Position numbers and translations under genes: made by a program. Shown one piece after another: positions 22,838-32,956 of a DNA stretch of 64,000 nucleotides. Each line of letters starts with the position of its first letter. Positions within the stretch are counted from its first letter, which is position 1. A model generated the notes under the pieces. The model did not search any database, had not been told where the DNA came from, and worked only from the letters and a program-made list of their open reading frames with translations. Source of the DNA: Isoetes taiwanensis (lineage: Eukaryota; Streptophyta; Lycopodiopsida; Isoetales; Isoetaceae); NCBI GenBank assembly GCA_021234155.1, contig JAJEKV010000015.1, forward strand, positions 10,688,101 to 10,752,100, in the 5' to 3' direction.

Positions 22838-23863
22838 CTTGAATGTGTGTTTATGTTTGTACTTCCTGTTGCGCGCAAAAGTGATCCTTGCTCTAAGCAT
22901 GATAACATCTCTTCTAAGGTATTGACATCAGTTTCTGTTATGCCAGTCAAACCTCCATTTGTAGTTTCCCTTATCAAGATTGGCAATTTGCCTGGAGAAA
23001 CTGTCCTTACACTGAACACTCCAGCACTGAATGGCTCAGGTTTAAACAGCTGCTACCAGATTTGGATCTAGAAGATCCTAATTTCTTCTTTGAGTATCTG
23101 CATATAGTTTCCCATAAAATATTAGAATATGTATATATGGTTTCCCATAAAACATTAGATGCTATGAATTCGACAACAGACCATACTTTCACAATCTAAA
23201 ACCTACCTCAGTAAAAAAAAAAAAAATTTGAAAAACTGTTTTATACTTCAGTTATTGAAGATCCTTTGCATGACTTGTGGAATGATCTTACCATCACCAC
23301 TCCCTGTTCCCATTGTATAGGTCTTTCCGGATCCTGTGTACAAGAAAGCAAAAGTCCTCTGTCAATACCCAACTATGTGCATGGACTCGTGGAGGTAATA
23401 TTCAAAAAACATGCACATGCCTGTCCATATGCAAGAACTGTCGCATTGTATCTTTGGAACAAACCATCAACTAGAGGGAGGACACCTCTTCAAAAATATT
23501 TGCAGGTAGAGACCCCCTGCTACCATAGATGTGATCAAATGTGAAACAATGTGCACCAAGCTGAATCTGCAAGATAAATAGAGTATTGTAACCCAACCTT
23601 ATATACGCAGTTGCTACAATAAGATCGCATACCAACCACTTAACTTTAAAATTTCTTTCAAAATAAGCAGGGGCATGTGTTCTACATACCTGTGGTTCTC
23701 CAACTGTTACAGATATACACTCTTTGCATCCATGAATGCGTTCTTGTATTATCAAAGGTCTAATATGAGCGGCAACTTGCACAGCTTGGGACACTTCCTT
23801 CTCGGGTACGATAATCATCTCCGTTGCTCCATTAGCAAGATCAGATCCATTATTCTCATCCAT
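22838..23863 (-). pseudogene. Kinesin-4 (chromokinesin-type) motor domain remnant
   Basis: Four pieces of a kinesin motor are readable on the minus strand. Exon 1 (23863-23690, 58 codons) starts MDENNGSDLANG, includes VQVAAHIRPLIIQERIHGC and ends at a GTATGT donor. Exon 2 (23566-23421) has LGAHCFTFDHIYGSRGS and YNATVLAYGQ, but one base is missing between IFEE and PLVDGLF, so it is frameshifted. A third piece (about 23337-23258) carries the P-loop TGSGKTYTMGTGSGDGK. A fourth (22991-22838) carries ILIRETTNGGLTGITETDVN and EQGSLLRATGSTNINTHSR, the switch I region, with a GTGAAT donor. The P-loop exon junctions are not clean, and the exons between pieces 3 and 4 are missing. Kinesin-4 proteins move on microtubules; this copy cannot encode a motor. 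Confidence 0.85.
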
Positions 23864-24242
23864 TCCACTACAAATTTAAGCAAAGACTGGAAAGAGGGTC
23901 CGGCAGCTGTCTTCAAGAAAACCCAAAAGCACCCACTATCGGCAATTGCTTTTCTACATCTACCCGGCAATGTAGCTCACGCATTCCTTGCAAATTCTTG
24001 AAATGCAAGCTTATAAGAGAAAAGAATGATGTAATTGCAGCTCAAGCAAAACCTTTGATGTAGTATGTCTTCTTTCCGTGTAGTATTTTTTTTCTTTCCG
24101 TGTGTTCTCTAATAATGCAGACGTCAAGAACTTGACTACAGCCTTCTTGCTTGTAGGGGCCGCGGATATTGTTTGCCGGTTACCCAGTTGAAACATCAGC
24201 GATCGAGAACGCAGGTGACCACCAATTTACAGGGAAGAATGG

Positions 24243-24347
24243 GTTTGGAGCAGTTACCGGCATATCCTATGTATATTCCAGCATATACCTAGGATATGCC
24301 AGAAACCCCACATAAGCGAGGGTTTGCCCCCTAGGGGCAACCAAAAA
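24243..24347 (+). repeat. Dispersed repeat A, copy 1
   Basis: The segment with GGCATATCCTATGTATATTC and GTTTGCCCCCTAGGGGCAAC is the reverse complement, with moderate divergence, of 38938-39044. Internal inverted pieces (CCTAGG, GCATAT...ATATGC) suggest a small foldback element. No protein is encoded. Confidence 0.7.
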
Positions 24348-24442
24348 ACAAATAAGTCATGGTACTGGATGACGTGTCTGACACGTTTAAAGCTAGAAGT
24401 CAAAGACTTTTGTCACTGTGTTTATATGCTACAAGAAATTTA

Positions 24443-24464
24443 TCGCGGCGGCCAAGGCCGCCGC
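24443..24464. repeat. 22-bp GC-rich palindrome
   Basis: The arms CGCGGCGGCC and GGCCGCCGCG flank AA, in an otherwise AT-rich setting. It could form a stable stem; no function is assigned. Confidence 0.6.
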
Positions 24465-24481
24465 GAACATTTCTCTTCCCT

Positions 24482-24667
24482 GACTTATTTTGCAAGGTCG
24501 GATTTGGATATCTTTTGAATGATGCAAAAGATATTCTTGGACTTAAATAAGGAGAATTTCTGTGGGATGGTTGAGACTTATTTTGCAAGGTCGGATTTGG
24601 ATATCTTTTGAATGATGCAAAAGATATTCTTGGACTTAAATAAGGAGGACAACTGTGGGAGGGTTGA
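24482..24667 (+). repeat. 93-bp tandem duplication
   Basis: Two copies start at 24482 and 24575. Both begin GACTTATTTTGCAAGGTCGG and run through GATATTCTTGGACTTAAATA. They are nearly identical, which points to a recent duplication. Confidence 0.85.
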
Positions 24668-25714
24668 AGACATGGGTTTTATTCGAGAATCATCTCTTCA
24701 CGCATGCCATCATAGCTGATGAAAAACAAACCTATAGTCCAAACTTCCCTTATAACTAGGCTTGCCCAGCATTTGCGTTGTTAGCAAGTCATAATACCTG
24801 CACGCTATGTTGGGTTGATAAGTAGTATTTAAAAAATTAAAAAAGCAAATACTTGCCTTGAGAAGGTGTCTTTTTTGCATGATAGTGGACGTCGCAAGAA
24901 GAAATCCATGTTGCATTTCGAAGTAGGCCATCCAATTGTCAAAGCTTTCTGGTGTTCCCGGGATTAGTAGAGCGGAAGTTTGCCATTTGGCGGGACTTCT
25001 TGGGTGTTGTAGATGGTGATGGTCGGTTTGTACAACAATAGAGTTGCAGTTTTTCTGTGAGTTTGTTGTGGAGTGTCGAGGTATCGCTGTCTCTTTGGGG
25101 CAGTTCTCCTTCCTCCTCACTTGCTTTGTAACATTACCATTCTTTTAATATATTGATGACACAGTTCTTCAAAAAAAAAAAAAAAAAAAAAAAATAAATA
25201 AATAAATAGCTTCACACCAATAACAAAGATCATTTTGTCTTCTTCAATTTACTTTCCCTCAACAGAATATCCGCAATAAACATAAAAACGTGACCAAGAG
25301 GGGAGAAGCGATCCTGAGACTGCGAGTAGTTACAATATTCACCATTCGCTATGCTGGATGTTGGGCTCTGAATCTCGTCATCCCAGATGCAATTTGGGCC
25401 AAAAACAAATTTATCCAGCTGCATGAAAAAAACAAAAACTCAATATGGCCTGCTTTGTATGCCAATGAAGTGGATGAAATCAAGTCATTATTTGAAAACG
25501 ACTCGGATGAAGCTGCAAACGTAGGGATTTCGGCAAAACACAGAGCATCACATCCATGTCAAAACAATAGGAGTATTTCAACAGATAAGATACAAAGTGG
25601 AATGTTAGTCGTGGCTTGCATGCCATGTTTGTCGGAACAATATCCCTTCGCGAAATCATGCGAAGGGCTAAATTTTTAATTTTTAGAGTTTTGGCAAATT
25701 TTCCGGGAGCTTAA
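24668..25714 (+). other. Gene-poor stretch with a poly(A)-tailed retroposon end
   Basis: No host gene is recognised. A 24-base A run (25171-25194) with a short TAAA-type extension follows CTTTTAATATATTGATGACA, which resembles the 3' end of a plant L1-type element. How far this retroposon extends upstream cannot be told, as no RT or zf-RVT sequence is readable. A 129-residue open frame at 25290-25679 has no recognisable relatives. Confidence 0.4.
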
Positions 25715-25870
25715 ATATGTAGCATAATAACAGGGGGTTTTCTTTGTGTTTTTGTACGCTTTTCACTAAGGTTTTCCTATGATTTCGTGATGTATTCAAA
25801 TGGATGTACTAATGCGTACATCTAGAGTGCACCATTTCTGAGCCATTGTTTTTAGCCTTTTTTTTCCAAT
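25715..25870 (+). repeat. Dispersed repeat B, copy 1
   Basis: The stretch with TATGTAGCATAATAACAGGG, ACTAAGGTTTTCCTATGATT and GTACTAATGCGTACATCTAG is the reverse complement of 50805-50980, with scattered differences. It directly precedes the 57-58 bp tandem array. Confidence 0.75.
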
Positions 25871-26044
25871 GGTCAACAACCAATGGCTCACAACAAAAGC
25901 CCTTTTTTTTGTGCGTGTGGTGCATAATGGTCAACAACCAATGGCTCACAACAAAAGCCCTTTTTTTATGCGTGTGGTGCATAATGGTCAACAACCAATG
26001 GCTCACAACAAAAGCCCTCTTTTTGTGTGTGTGATGCATAATGG
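25868..26044 (+). repeat. Three-copy tandem repeat, period 57-58 bp
   Basis: Copies begin with GGTCAACAACCAATGGCTCA at 25871, 25929 and 25986. Each contains ACAACAAAAGCCC, a T run of varying length, and GTGTGGTGCATAATG. The changing T run explains the period shift. The open frames across it on both strands are repeat artefacts. Confidence 0.85.
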
Positions 26045-26682
26045 ACACATGAAGGGCTTGAAGGGCGTATGCAATGCGGTTTCCCACGCAAGAACACATT
26101 TCTTATCATAACTCTTGATCCGAGCTCGCGTTTGAGATGATTTTTATTGCGTTGGAAAGCTCTCTCCGAGATCTTTTTGATAGTGTATGATATGGATATG
26201 TTTGGTTAAGTTATCTATGCTAAAACAGCAATTTTTCGGCCGGGTTTGGTAGGCTTTCACATCCTACCGGTGATTAATCTGAGGATTGCGCTTATTGGAT
26301 ATTGTTTTATGGCTCATTCGAATGAAGCTTGCAAAAAAATTACCATGCATTTTTAGATTTTGAGGCGGTTATTAAGCAAATTCCAAGGCTTCTAGATCCT
26401 TGTGCTAACAAGCGAAAAAGTTTCCCACTTTGGTTTCTCACCACAAGAATCCATGGAGGCCAAAGGTCTTTGTTAAATTCCAGTTGAAAAATGTTTGTGT
26501 ATGGGTGTTGCAAACTTTATGACTTTCAGAATAATGGGATCAATCTGCTCTATCTTTATGGTAACTTTTATTTATGTTCTATTTGTTTTATTGTGATGAA
26601 ATTCAAAAGCTACAGGTGATAAAGCCTCAAATGAATTCTAGTTTTTTTCTGGTTTAAATTCTAAAATTTTTGTCACACTGGG
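26045..26682 (+). other. Stretch without a recognisable gene
   Basis: AT-rich sequence with no coding similarity or clear repeat structure was seen here. Confidence 0.45.
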
Positions 26683-27095
26683 GGGTGACGTCTCTAAGGC
26701 CCCGAAGGGGCCAAAAAAAAATTTTTGCAACACAAACCATTAACATCCAACATATAAAAATTAAATCCCCCAACACATAACAACCAATACATAACAACCA
26801 TTGACATAACCAACCAACACATAACTACCATTGACATTAATTAACACAACCATTGGGTCTAACACATTTAAATTAAAATCCCCCTTAAACCCCCTTTGGT
26901 TTGGGTGCATATTCACACGGGGGGTGACGTAGGGCAGCGAGAGCCCTCATAATTATATTTTGCACGTACAAAATCGATACCATATAGTATTCCGCTTGAA
27001 ATCTTATAGTATTTTGCGAATCTTGTTATACAGTATAGCAAATTTTGTACTTGCATACCCCACAAACGAGGAACTTTACGTACGGTGTAGATTAA
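26683..27095 (-). repeat. Dispersed repeat C, copy 1
   Basis: It matches the reverse complement of about 48160-48495 over most of its length, including CCCTTAAACCCCCTTTGGTT, TGCATATTCACACGGGGGGT and GCATACCCCACAAACGAGGA. It contains two direct copies of CACAC(T)GGGGGGTGACGT, 229 bases apart (26683 and 26912). It lies immediately 3' of the unknown frames at 27106-27836 and may be the end of a larger element. Confidence 0.75.
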
Positions 27096-27105
27096 GGAAA
27101 AAAAT

Positions 27106-27836
27106 TTAAAAAGTTTTCCACCTGCCTGGAAAACCAACTATAAACAATAGATATTCTAACCTATAATAAAATTTACTAACTTTAAAGCTAAACTTACTTC
27201 TGATATGCTTGTACAGAACGATGCCCATTCTCATATCAACTTCTGCCGGAACACCTATAGTAGCCATCCTCGTAATATCAGACACTCGTCCAGATCTGTT
27301 AAGATCTCTGCATTGTTTGTAATGCTTCCCATCTGTCGAATCCAAGACTCGATAGTCTTAACACACCATACCTAAAAGAAAAAAACAGTTAATAAACATT
27401 ATAAGTTAATAAAAGTTAATAAAATTAATCAAATTATACTTACATTTGTCGTAGATAAGCTGATAGCGGTAAGGAAAAAACTTCTTGGCTTGTCCTCCTT
27501 GTCATCTTTCTTCTTTGGTAAGTGCCTCACATATTGTTTATAAGTTTGCTCAAAATCCAATTCATGGGTGAAGACAGATTCTCGAAAGTGAGAAGTGTCA
27601 TATCTAGTTGCAGTCACCTGATAATTTTTGCTTGGTCTCTCAACAAACTGAATATACTCACCATCCTGAGTAGTATCGAGAGTGAAATCAGAATCCAACA
27701 AACCATGTAATTCTGAAGCACCTCTTACACTAAACCTAGAGCAAATGTAATCGCACAATTTTTTCTGACAGTTTCGACTATGGGTCATCTGATGGTCAAC
27801 ATCACTTAGAAGTTCCAGCTTTGTGGTCAACATCAC
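27106..27836 (-). other. Two unrecognised frames next to dispersed repeat C
   Basis: The frame 27836-27429 (135 codons) includes TTKLELLSDVDHQMTHSRNC, RPSKNYQVTATRYDTSHFRE and YVRHLPKKKDDKEDKPRSFF. The frame 27345-27106 (79 codons) includes DLNRSGRVSDITRMATIGVP. Between them is an AT-rich gap with a possible intron. Composition looks coding rather than random, and both lie next to a dispersed repeat, so a mobile-element gene is plausible. I do not recognise a family. Confidence 0.3.
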
Positions 27837-29552
27837 TTAGAAGTTCCAGCTTTGTAGTAAAACTAATGGCAGGGGCCTTAGAAATTTCGAAAATTGACTG
27901 ACGCCCACCCTAGGTGGGCATTTTACCAATACACACAATATATTATGATGCTGTTTTTGTGTCACGTAAACCCATGCTTCCTAGAAATTCCTCGAATTTC
28001 CCTGGAAATTCCTCGAAATCTCTCACTCTGGGCAGGAGTTTTTTTGGGTATTTTTTAGGCAAGGCTCTGGGCGCCGCTTTGGGTATTTTAGGCAGGAAAG
28101 CTGGCGGCAGCGCCGCTACAAATACCAAGCACTACGCATAAAACATTAATTTCAACATAAAATTCTTTTATGTGCCATATTTGTTCCTTTAACAAGTTAA
28201 AAGATTATCTACTAACCTCACGAGCCCTTCTTTCCATCCTGTGAATGCCATTCAGATAGCCAACTTTTTGCCTCACAAGCTAGGAGCAAGCAAATGGAAC
28301 GCCTCTATAAAGTTATTGCTTCAAAATTGACATCCGAACGGCATCTTGTCATGCTTCTACAGTTTATGAACCTATAGCATATAAAATTGGTTTTGATTCT
28401 ATCTTGCTTTAGTTATGAAACTACTAACTGCTAACTGTATGCTGATCATAGCACCACAATCTTCTCGTAATTCAAAATAAGTACAATTTCAGTGAAGAAT
28501 AAATAAATGCAGCCAATCTTGGCAAACTAGAAAACGGCATCACATAAAGCTCAATATATTCAGTGAGAATTTTCTATAGATACTCGAATACCAATGAAAT
28601 TGATGTGAACACCCATAAACATGTATAGCATCCAGTTTAACAACCAGAGGCTCCAAAATATAAGCACATGTCCTTCGTCGCACAACCTGCAAATAGATGA
28701 TGTTGCAAATAAATAGAAGCTGCATAGACACAATAAGAGACTGTCTTTTCATGTTTGCACAACCTCAAGGCCAGTGTAATAGATAAGTTATATGGCCCAT
28801 TCAATCCTTCTGGTAGCATGTGGCAATGATCCTTCACATGTTCATACAGACTGATAATGTATAGGAAGATTTAGAGTAAAATTTAGGCTTGCAATTCAGT
28901 TTCTTGATGCCTCCAAGCCTTCATAAGAATGATATGAATGTTTGGCAAATGCCCGCATCCAATTTCTCATATACATAGAACACAATGCAATAAGATAAGC
29001 TGTTCTACGTGTGGCATAGAAAATCCAACACATTCCATTTTATCGTTTCTGTCCAAGTGGAAAAGATATTCAAGTTCCTGACAGAATTAAACCTCTCTGG
29101 AATAACAGCCCAGACAAACAGATTAAGTTCAAAATTAGAATTCATATTCAATCCGTTATCCCCATTGAATGACGGATTGTCAATTGAAAATATTGAGTCA
29201 CCTGGCTGGAACAAAGGCACTGAACGCTGACCATCAGCCATGTCACTAGCTGGATCATCAACTATATGCATGCAAACAACTACGTTAAAGCCAAATAAAG
29301 CCAAATATGCAGATAACTTGCATAAGCCTTGCCTGGTATTCTGCAAGACCAGTGGTAAAAGAAAATTAGGAATATAAACTTGCTGCGTGCAACCATATTA
29401 TTGTTACCGTACACCTTGATGGAAGCTGCATGACATTGACACAAGGAAAAACCATTCTCTATTTGTCACTTCATCCCCAGACGAAGTTATAGACCATATA
29501 TAATGCTTTGACGTGGTAAACAGAAGCAAAATGTTATGTGTGAAGTAGATGC
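27837..29552 (-). other. Gene-poor stretch with unrecognised exon-like frames
   Basis: No gene is assigned. On the minus strand, 29346-29005 and 28850-28764 contain exon-like pieces (ASDMADGQRSVPLFQPGDSI; EHVKDHCHMLPEGLNGPYNL). They may be remnants of a host gene, but no family comes to mind. GCCCACCCTAGGTGGGC near 27902 is a short palindrome. Confidence 0.3.
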
Positions 29553-29771
29553 TCACATGCATCTCATCACCAAGCTCCAACTTAACACGCACAGGCTATT
29601 ATTGAATATTTTTAGTCCATCCTCCATGCTACTACATCTGAAGTACATATTCAAAAGAATATTTGAAATAAACAACTTTTCAATCCCCAATCTGATAATT
29701 TTCGCATGCAGGCGCTTGCCTCTCTTTAGATCCCCCATGTGACCACATTCTTGAAGAAGTTTAGGATACAT
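29553..29771 (-). pseudogene. PPR gene fragment
   Basis: The minus frame begins MYPKLLQECGHMGDLKRGKR and continues LHAKIIRLGIEKLFISNILL and NMYFRCSSMEDGLKIFNN. This is the start of a PLS-type PPR protein (L-type repeat, then the NMY..C....A..F S-type pattern). It stops after about two repeats with no continuation nearby, so it is a fragment. Confidence 0.7.
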
Positions 29772-30083
29772 TACACAGTAGCTGTCGCCATAAATCCAGA
29801 TACCACTAGGAGCAACGGAACTGCATATCGCATTAAACCCTTAACTTGCATTGTCCCTTGTTAATTTCGCCAAACCCTTGCAAACAGAGCATCAAAGGAC
29901 TTGCTGGGAAAAAAGGGATTGAACTAAATCTCTCAAGCATACCATATTCGAGAAAGACAGAGCATCTTCTCTGTAGGATCAACTGTAGGATCAACCGGCA
30001 CTGTGCGTGCACTAGAGTGAGGAAAAAGCGGCGCCGTCTCACCACCGAAACTCCGCAGGCTGGCCTGACGGAGAGCTAAGGCC
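29772..30083 (-). other. Stretch without a recognisable gene
   Basis: This is presumably the distal upstream region of the F-box gene. Only short frames occur. The sequence GAGAGCTAAGGC appears on both sides of the nearby MITE. Confidence 0.4.
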
Positions 30084-30092
30084 GAGCGGCTA
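30084..30092 (+). repeat. MITE target-site duplication, left copy
   Basis: GAGCGGCTA abuts the left end of the inverted-repeat element and recurs at 30275-30283. Nine bases is the hallmark duplication of Mutator-like elements. Confidence 0.75.
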
Positions 30093-30274
30093 CGGGCGTG
30101 GTATTTATCAACCACCGTCATGTTTGAACCAAAAAAAATACACGAGGTTTTTGTGGACTTAACCGATTTTTGAGTGAGTGTCATGTTAAAACCACATTGA
30201 GAGAAAAAATACACGGAGTTTTTTTAGGTTCACGCTGGTTCAAACATGACGGTGGTTGATAAATACCACGATTG
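30093..30274. mobile_element. Mutator-like MITE upstream of the F-box gene
   Basis: This 182-bp element has near-perfect terminal inverted repeats of about 34 bases: CGTGGTATTTATCAACCACC...GTTTGAACC at 30097-30131, and its reverse complement ending at 30270. The interior is AT-rich with imperfect complementarity (ACACGAGG and ACACGGAG), and the element encodes no protein. The 9-bp duplication GAGCGGCTA flanks it. It ends about 215 bases before the start codon of the F-box gene and could therefore affect its expression. Confidence 0.85.
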
Positions 30275-30283
30275 GAGCGGCTA
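30275..30283 (+). repeat. MITE target-site duplication, right copy
   Basis: GAGCGGCTA follows the right end of the MITE and matches 30084-30092. Confidence 0.75.
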
Positions 30284-30412
30284 TGGCACCGGAGAGCTAA
30301 GGCAATGCTCCGCTGTCAGCTGGGGAGAATTTTGCAGTTTTTTTTTTTCCCCTATTTTTTCCCTCACTCGGGAATCTAGAGCATCAAAGAATCGAATCTT
30401 GGTATGAATAAA

Positions 30413-30420
30413 TTATATAA
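30413..30420 (+). promoter_or_regulatory. Candidate TATA box of the F-box gene
   Basis: TTATATAA lies about 70 bases upstream of the ATG at 30491. That is consistent with a short 5' leader. There is no experimental support. Confidence 0.4.
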
Positions 30421-30490
30421 GAGTAGATAACGTGTCAAAATCAAAGGTTGAACTGCGGCTCAAAGGGAACATTCTGGAACAAGATTTCTA

Positions 30491-32956
30491 ATGGGGTCGC
30501 TGTACGAGGAGCTATGGATTCATGTTGTAAGCGAAGGATTGAGAACACAGCGTTTGGGATGTCGGGAACTTTGTTCTCTTTCCATTGTCTGCCGAAGCTT
30601 GCGACATATTAGCAATCTCAACTGCTTTTGGAAATTTTTGCTGGACACTGATTATCCAGTTGAGAAACAGGAACCCAAAATTGGTCGTAACCTAGCATGC
30701 TCAGAGCTACATATCCCGGAGACATCCGTGGACAACAGGTTCCTGAGTTCGGCAATTGACGATATAGTAAATTGGAAGAACAAGTATAAAGAAAGGTATA
30801 ACCTCTTATCAATGTATTTACATCCAACTGCATCTTGAAATGCTTTACAGTGCAGATATTATTAGAACATACTCCATAGTTCTTTAATAGGCTCAACATG
30901 GAGAATCTGAATTTAAAAGGATTACAGCATTCCAATTCAACCTACCTTCGGATTGATCTAGGGCGGATCAACAGCATATACTTTTTGTTTCACTTAAAGA
31001 ATCAACCGTTGCCACAGCCTGATATACTTATTTTGCTTTGTTCTGAAAAGTGACAGTCCTTGATTAAGACTCTCTTATAAAACGCCATTAAGTTTTAGGG
31101 AAAACCAAGTGCATGCGCTTAAAAATTATCATGTTGTCTATTTTAAGACCTATAGCTGGGCTGCTGTAAGATTGTTTTTTCAAAGTATTTTCATAAGCCT
31201 GAAATTCTCTTTAGCTACTGTTCCCTTGTTTATATTACAAGATGATTCTGATACTTCATAACCTGCAAAATATCTTGCATCTATAGAAATTTTAATGGTA
31301 ATAACATATTTCTTGGGTGTGGTTTATCCATCAGGTATGAAAAAGTCAAAGCATCGAAGTTGAGGGCACATAGATACCATATGTTACGAATAGAAAGTCT
31401 AATTGCAGAGCTAAATAAAGACTACAAAAATACTGAAGGGTTAATATACAGTGAAAGGCAACGTTTATCAACAACTCTTTTGGAGCTTTCTAGCATAGAG
31501 CGTGCAAGGTGCATTCTCTTGTTCCCTATATATAGTACTGTACTTTTCCCCAAAAGTCACCTTTGATATGCAAGATGAGGCTTCTATGCTTGTGTTTACT
31601 TAGAAGAGATGCTTATGGCCTAGCCATGAACATTTAACTTGTTTTAGAAATTATGCAGCCATTTTAATTTGTGAGATTTTAAGTAAAATGTGCCTAATTT
31701 TCACATCTCCTGTTGGCATAATGGTATGGGTTTCAGTAGAGCCTAGGCTGGGTGGGTAGCTCGGTTGGCAGAGCCCTTGGCTTGCAAGCAGAGGGTTTCT
31801 TGGTTCAAAACCTAGCTGATCCGTCTTCAAGGTATGGGAGCCAAGCCTGGGTGGTCCGTTGTATTGGAAATGGTGGATCACTTGGCTTGCAAGCAGGGGC
31901 TTCGATCAGCCAGTCAATCCTGAGTTTCTAACATATATCTGGCCTGAAAGATTGCTGCTACCTTATTTAGACTGCAAAGTTCTATTACCATACAGTGAAA
32001 ATGAAAGGCATTTAGCATGACCTCACTGTATTGGGAGCAGAAGTTTTGCAAAGAAAATGCTCATTATGCAGGTGGTTACTAATGTGCTGCAACTTCCTAA
32101 GGAACAAACAATAAAGATATGTTTTGTGTTGAATAACCGTATTGTTTTACTGCAGAAAAGCTTCAGTAGCGTGCAAGCTTTGGCAGCCACAAATTATTCG
32201 CACTCGGCATCAACAAATTGTGGAGCAACTACCTCAGGATTTTGAATCCCGTTTGCAGTCCCTTCGTATGGAAGTAAGAGTTTCAAGAGAACAGTTAGAA
32301 AGGTTACGTCGAAGCCTGGTAAGTTAAGTTAATCTTATGGATAGTTTGTCCTTAGCTCTTCTATCTAAGTTAGAACGGCAAGTATTTTCTTGCTTGTAAA
32401 TACGATATGTAGTTTCAGGCAATTTTGGCCAAAAAATGCCCAAAAGTAGTTACATATCTTTTAAATTGAACAAGATCTTCAAACATTGCCAAACCTTTTA
32501 TTATGTTCTTGTTAAAGCCCTTTCTCTGAAATGCATAACCATGCTATAAGGATGCTGGATTTTTCAGCATGACCTGATATCATGTCATAGAAGAGGCATC
32601 ATGTCAGGTAAAGTTATATCAGGTGTTGGGGCGGCAAGGATACGAAATCAGCTTCGGGTCAGAACTTTATAGTTTTTATTCAAGCTTTAATAGTTTGCCT
32701 TAAGCAGTTGCCATGACCCTTGTCTTGCTTGCTTCTTATAAGTTCTAGTTCTATAGCCATAACTATCTCTAGTTTTTGAAAGTTGGATGTTTGATGTTTG
32801 AGACAGGATCGGATAAAGTTGGCACTAGAGAAATCATCAAAAGACTTTGAGAGCGCAAAATATCAACCGATGCAGATTATGTTAGAGAAAATTAAAACAG
32901 GAGCAGACCGTTGCATAAGGCATTCCCCTTCTAGAAAACATCGGAAGGATTGCTGA
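30491..32956 (+). CDS. SKIP24: F-box protein SKIP24 homologue, four exons
   Basis: Exons are 30491-30795, 31335-31508, 32156-32318 and 32807-32956. All have GT-AG borders and consistent phase, giving 263 residues. The N-terminus (about 1-55) is F-box-like: YEELWIHVVSEGLRTQRLGC, then LCSLSIVCRSLRHISNLNCF and WKFLL. Exon 2 is a basic coiled-coil segment (KLRAHRYHMLRIESLIAELN). Exon 3 carries the most diagnostic block, LWQPQIIRTRHQQIVEQ, and exon 4 continues the helix to a basic tail. Gene size, domain order and this block match the plant SKIP24 family. F-box proteins bind SKP1/ASK in SCF ubiquitin ligases; the target is unknown. No stop or frameshift is seen, so the gene looks functional. A SINE sits in intron 2 and a MITE lies upstream. 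Confidence 0.9.
31743..31910 (+). mobile_element. tRNA-derived SINE in SKIP24 intron 2
   Basis: The head carries a polymerase III A box (TAGCTCGGTTGGCAGAGC) and B box (GGTTCAAAACC) at tRNA-like spacing, with TGGCTTGCAAGCAGAGGG between them resembling an alanine-type anticodon arm. The acceptor stem cannot pair, so it is not a tRNA gene. The body repeats CTTGGCTTGCAAGCAGGGGC near 31880. The exact 3' end and target duplication were not resolved. Confidence 0.7.

Larger units (their letters stand above)
23864..24481 (+). other. Intergenic stretch
   Basis: No gene is recognised. It contains one copy of a dispersed repeat (24243-24347) and a short GC-rich palindrome (24443-24464). Confidence 0.5.

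Noticed and set aside
25868-26044. CRISPR-like regular repeats
   Set aside because: There are only three directly abutting copies with no unique spacers, in a plant genome. It is a simple tandem repeat.
31745-31830. Possible tRNA-Ala gene
   Set aside because: A and B boxes are present, but the acceptor and T stems do not pair properly and a SINE body follows. It was called a SINE instead.
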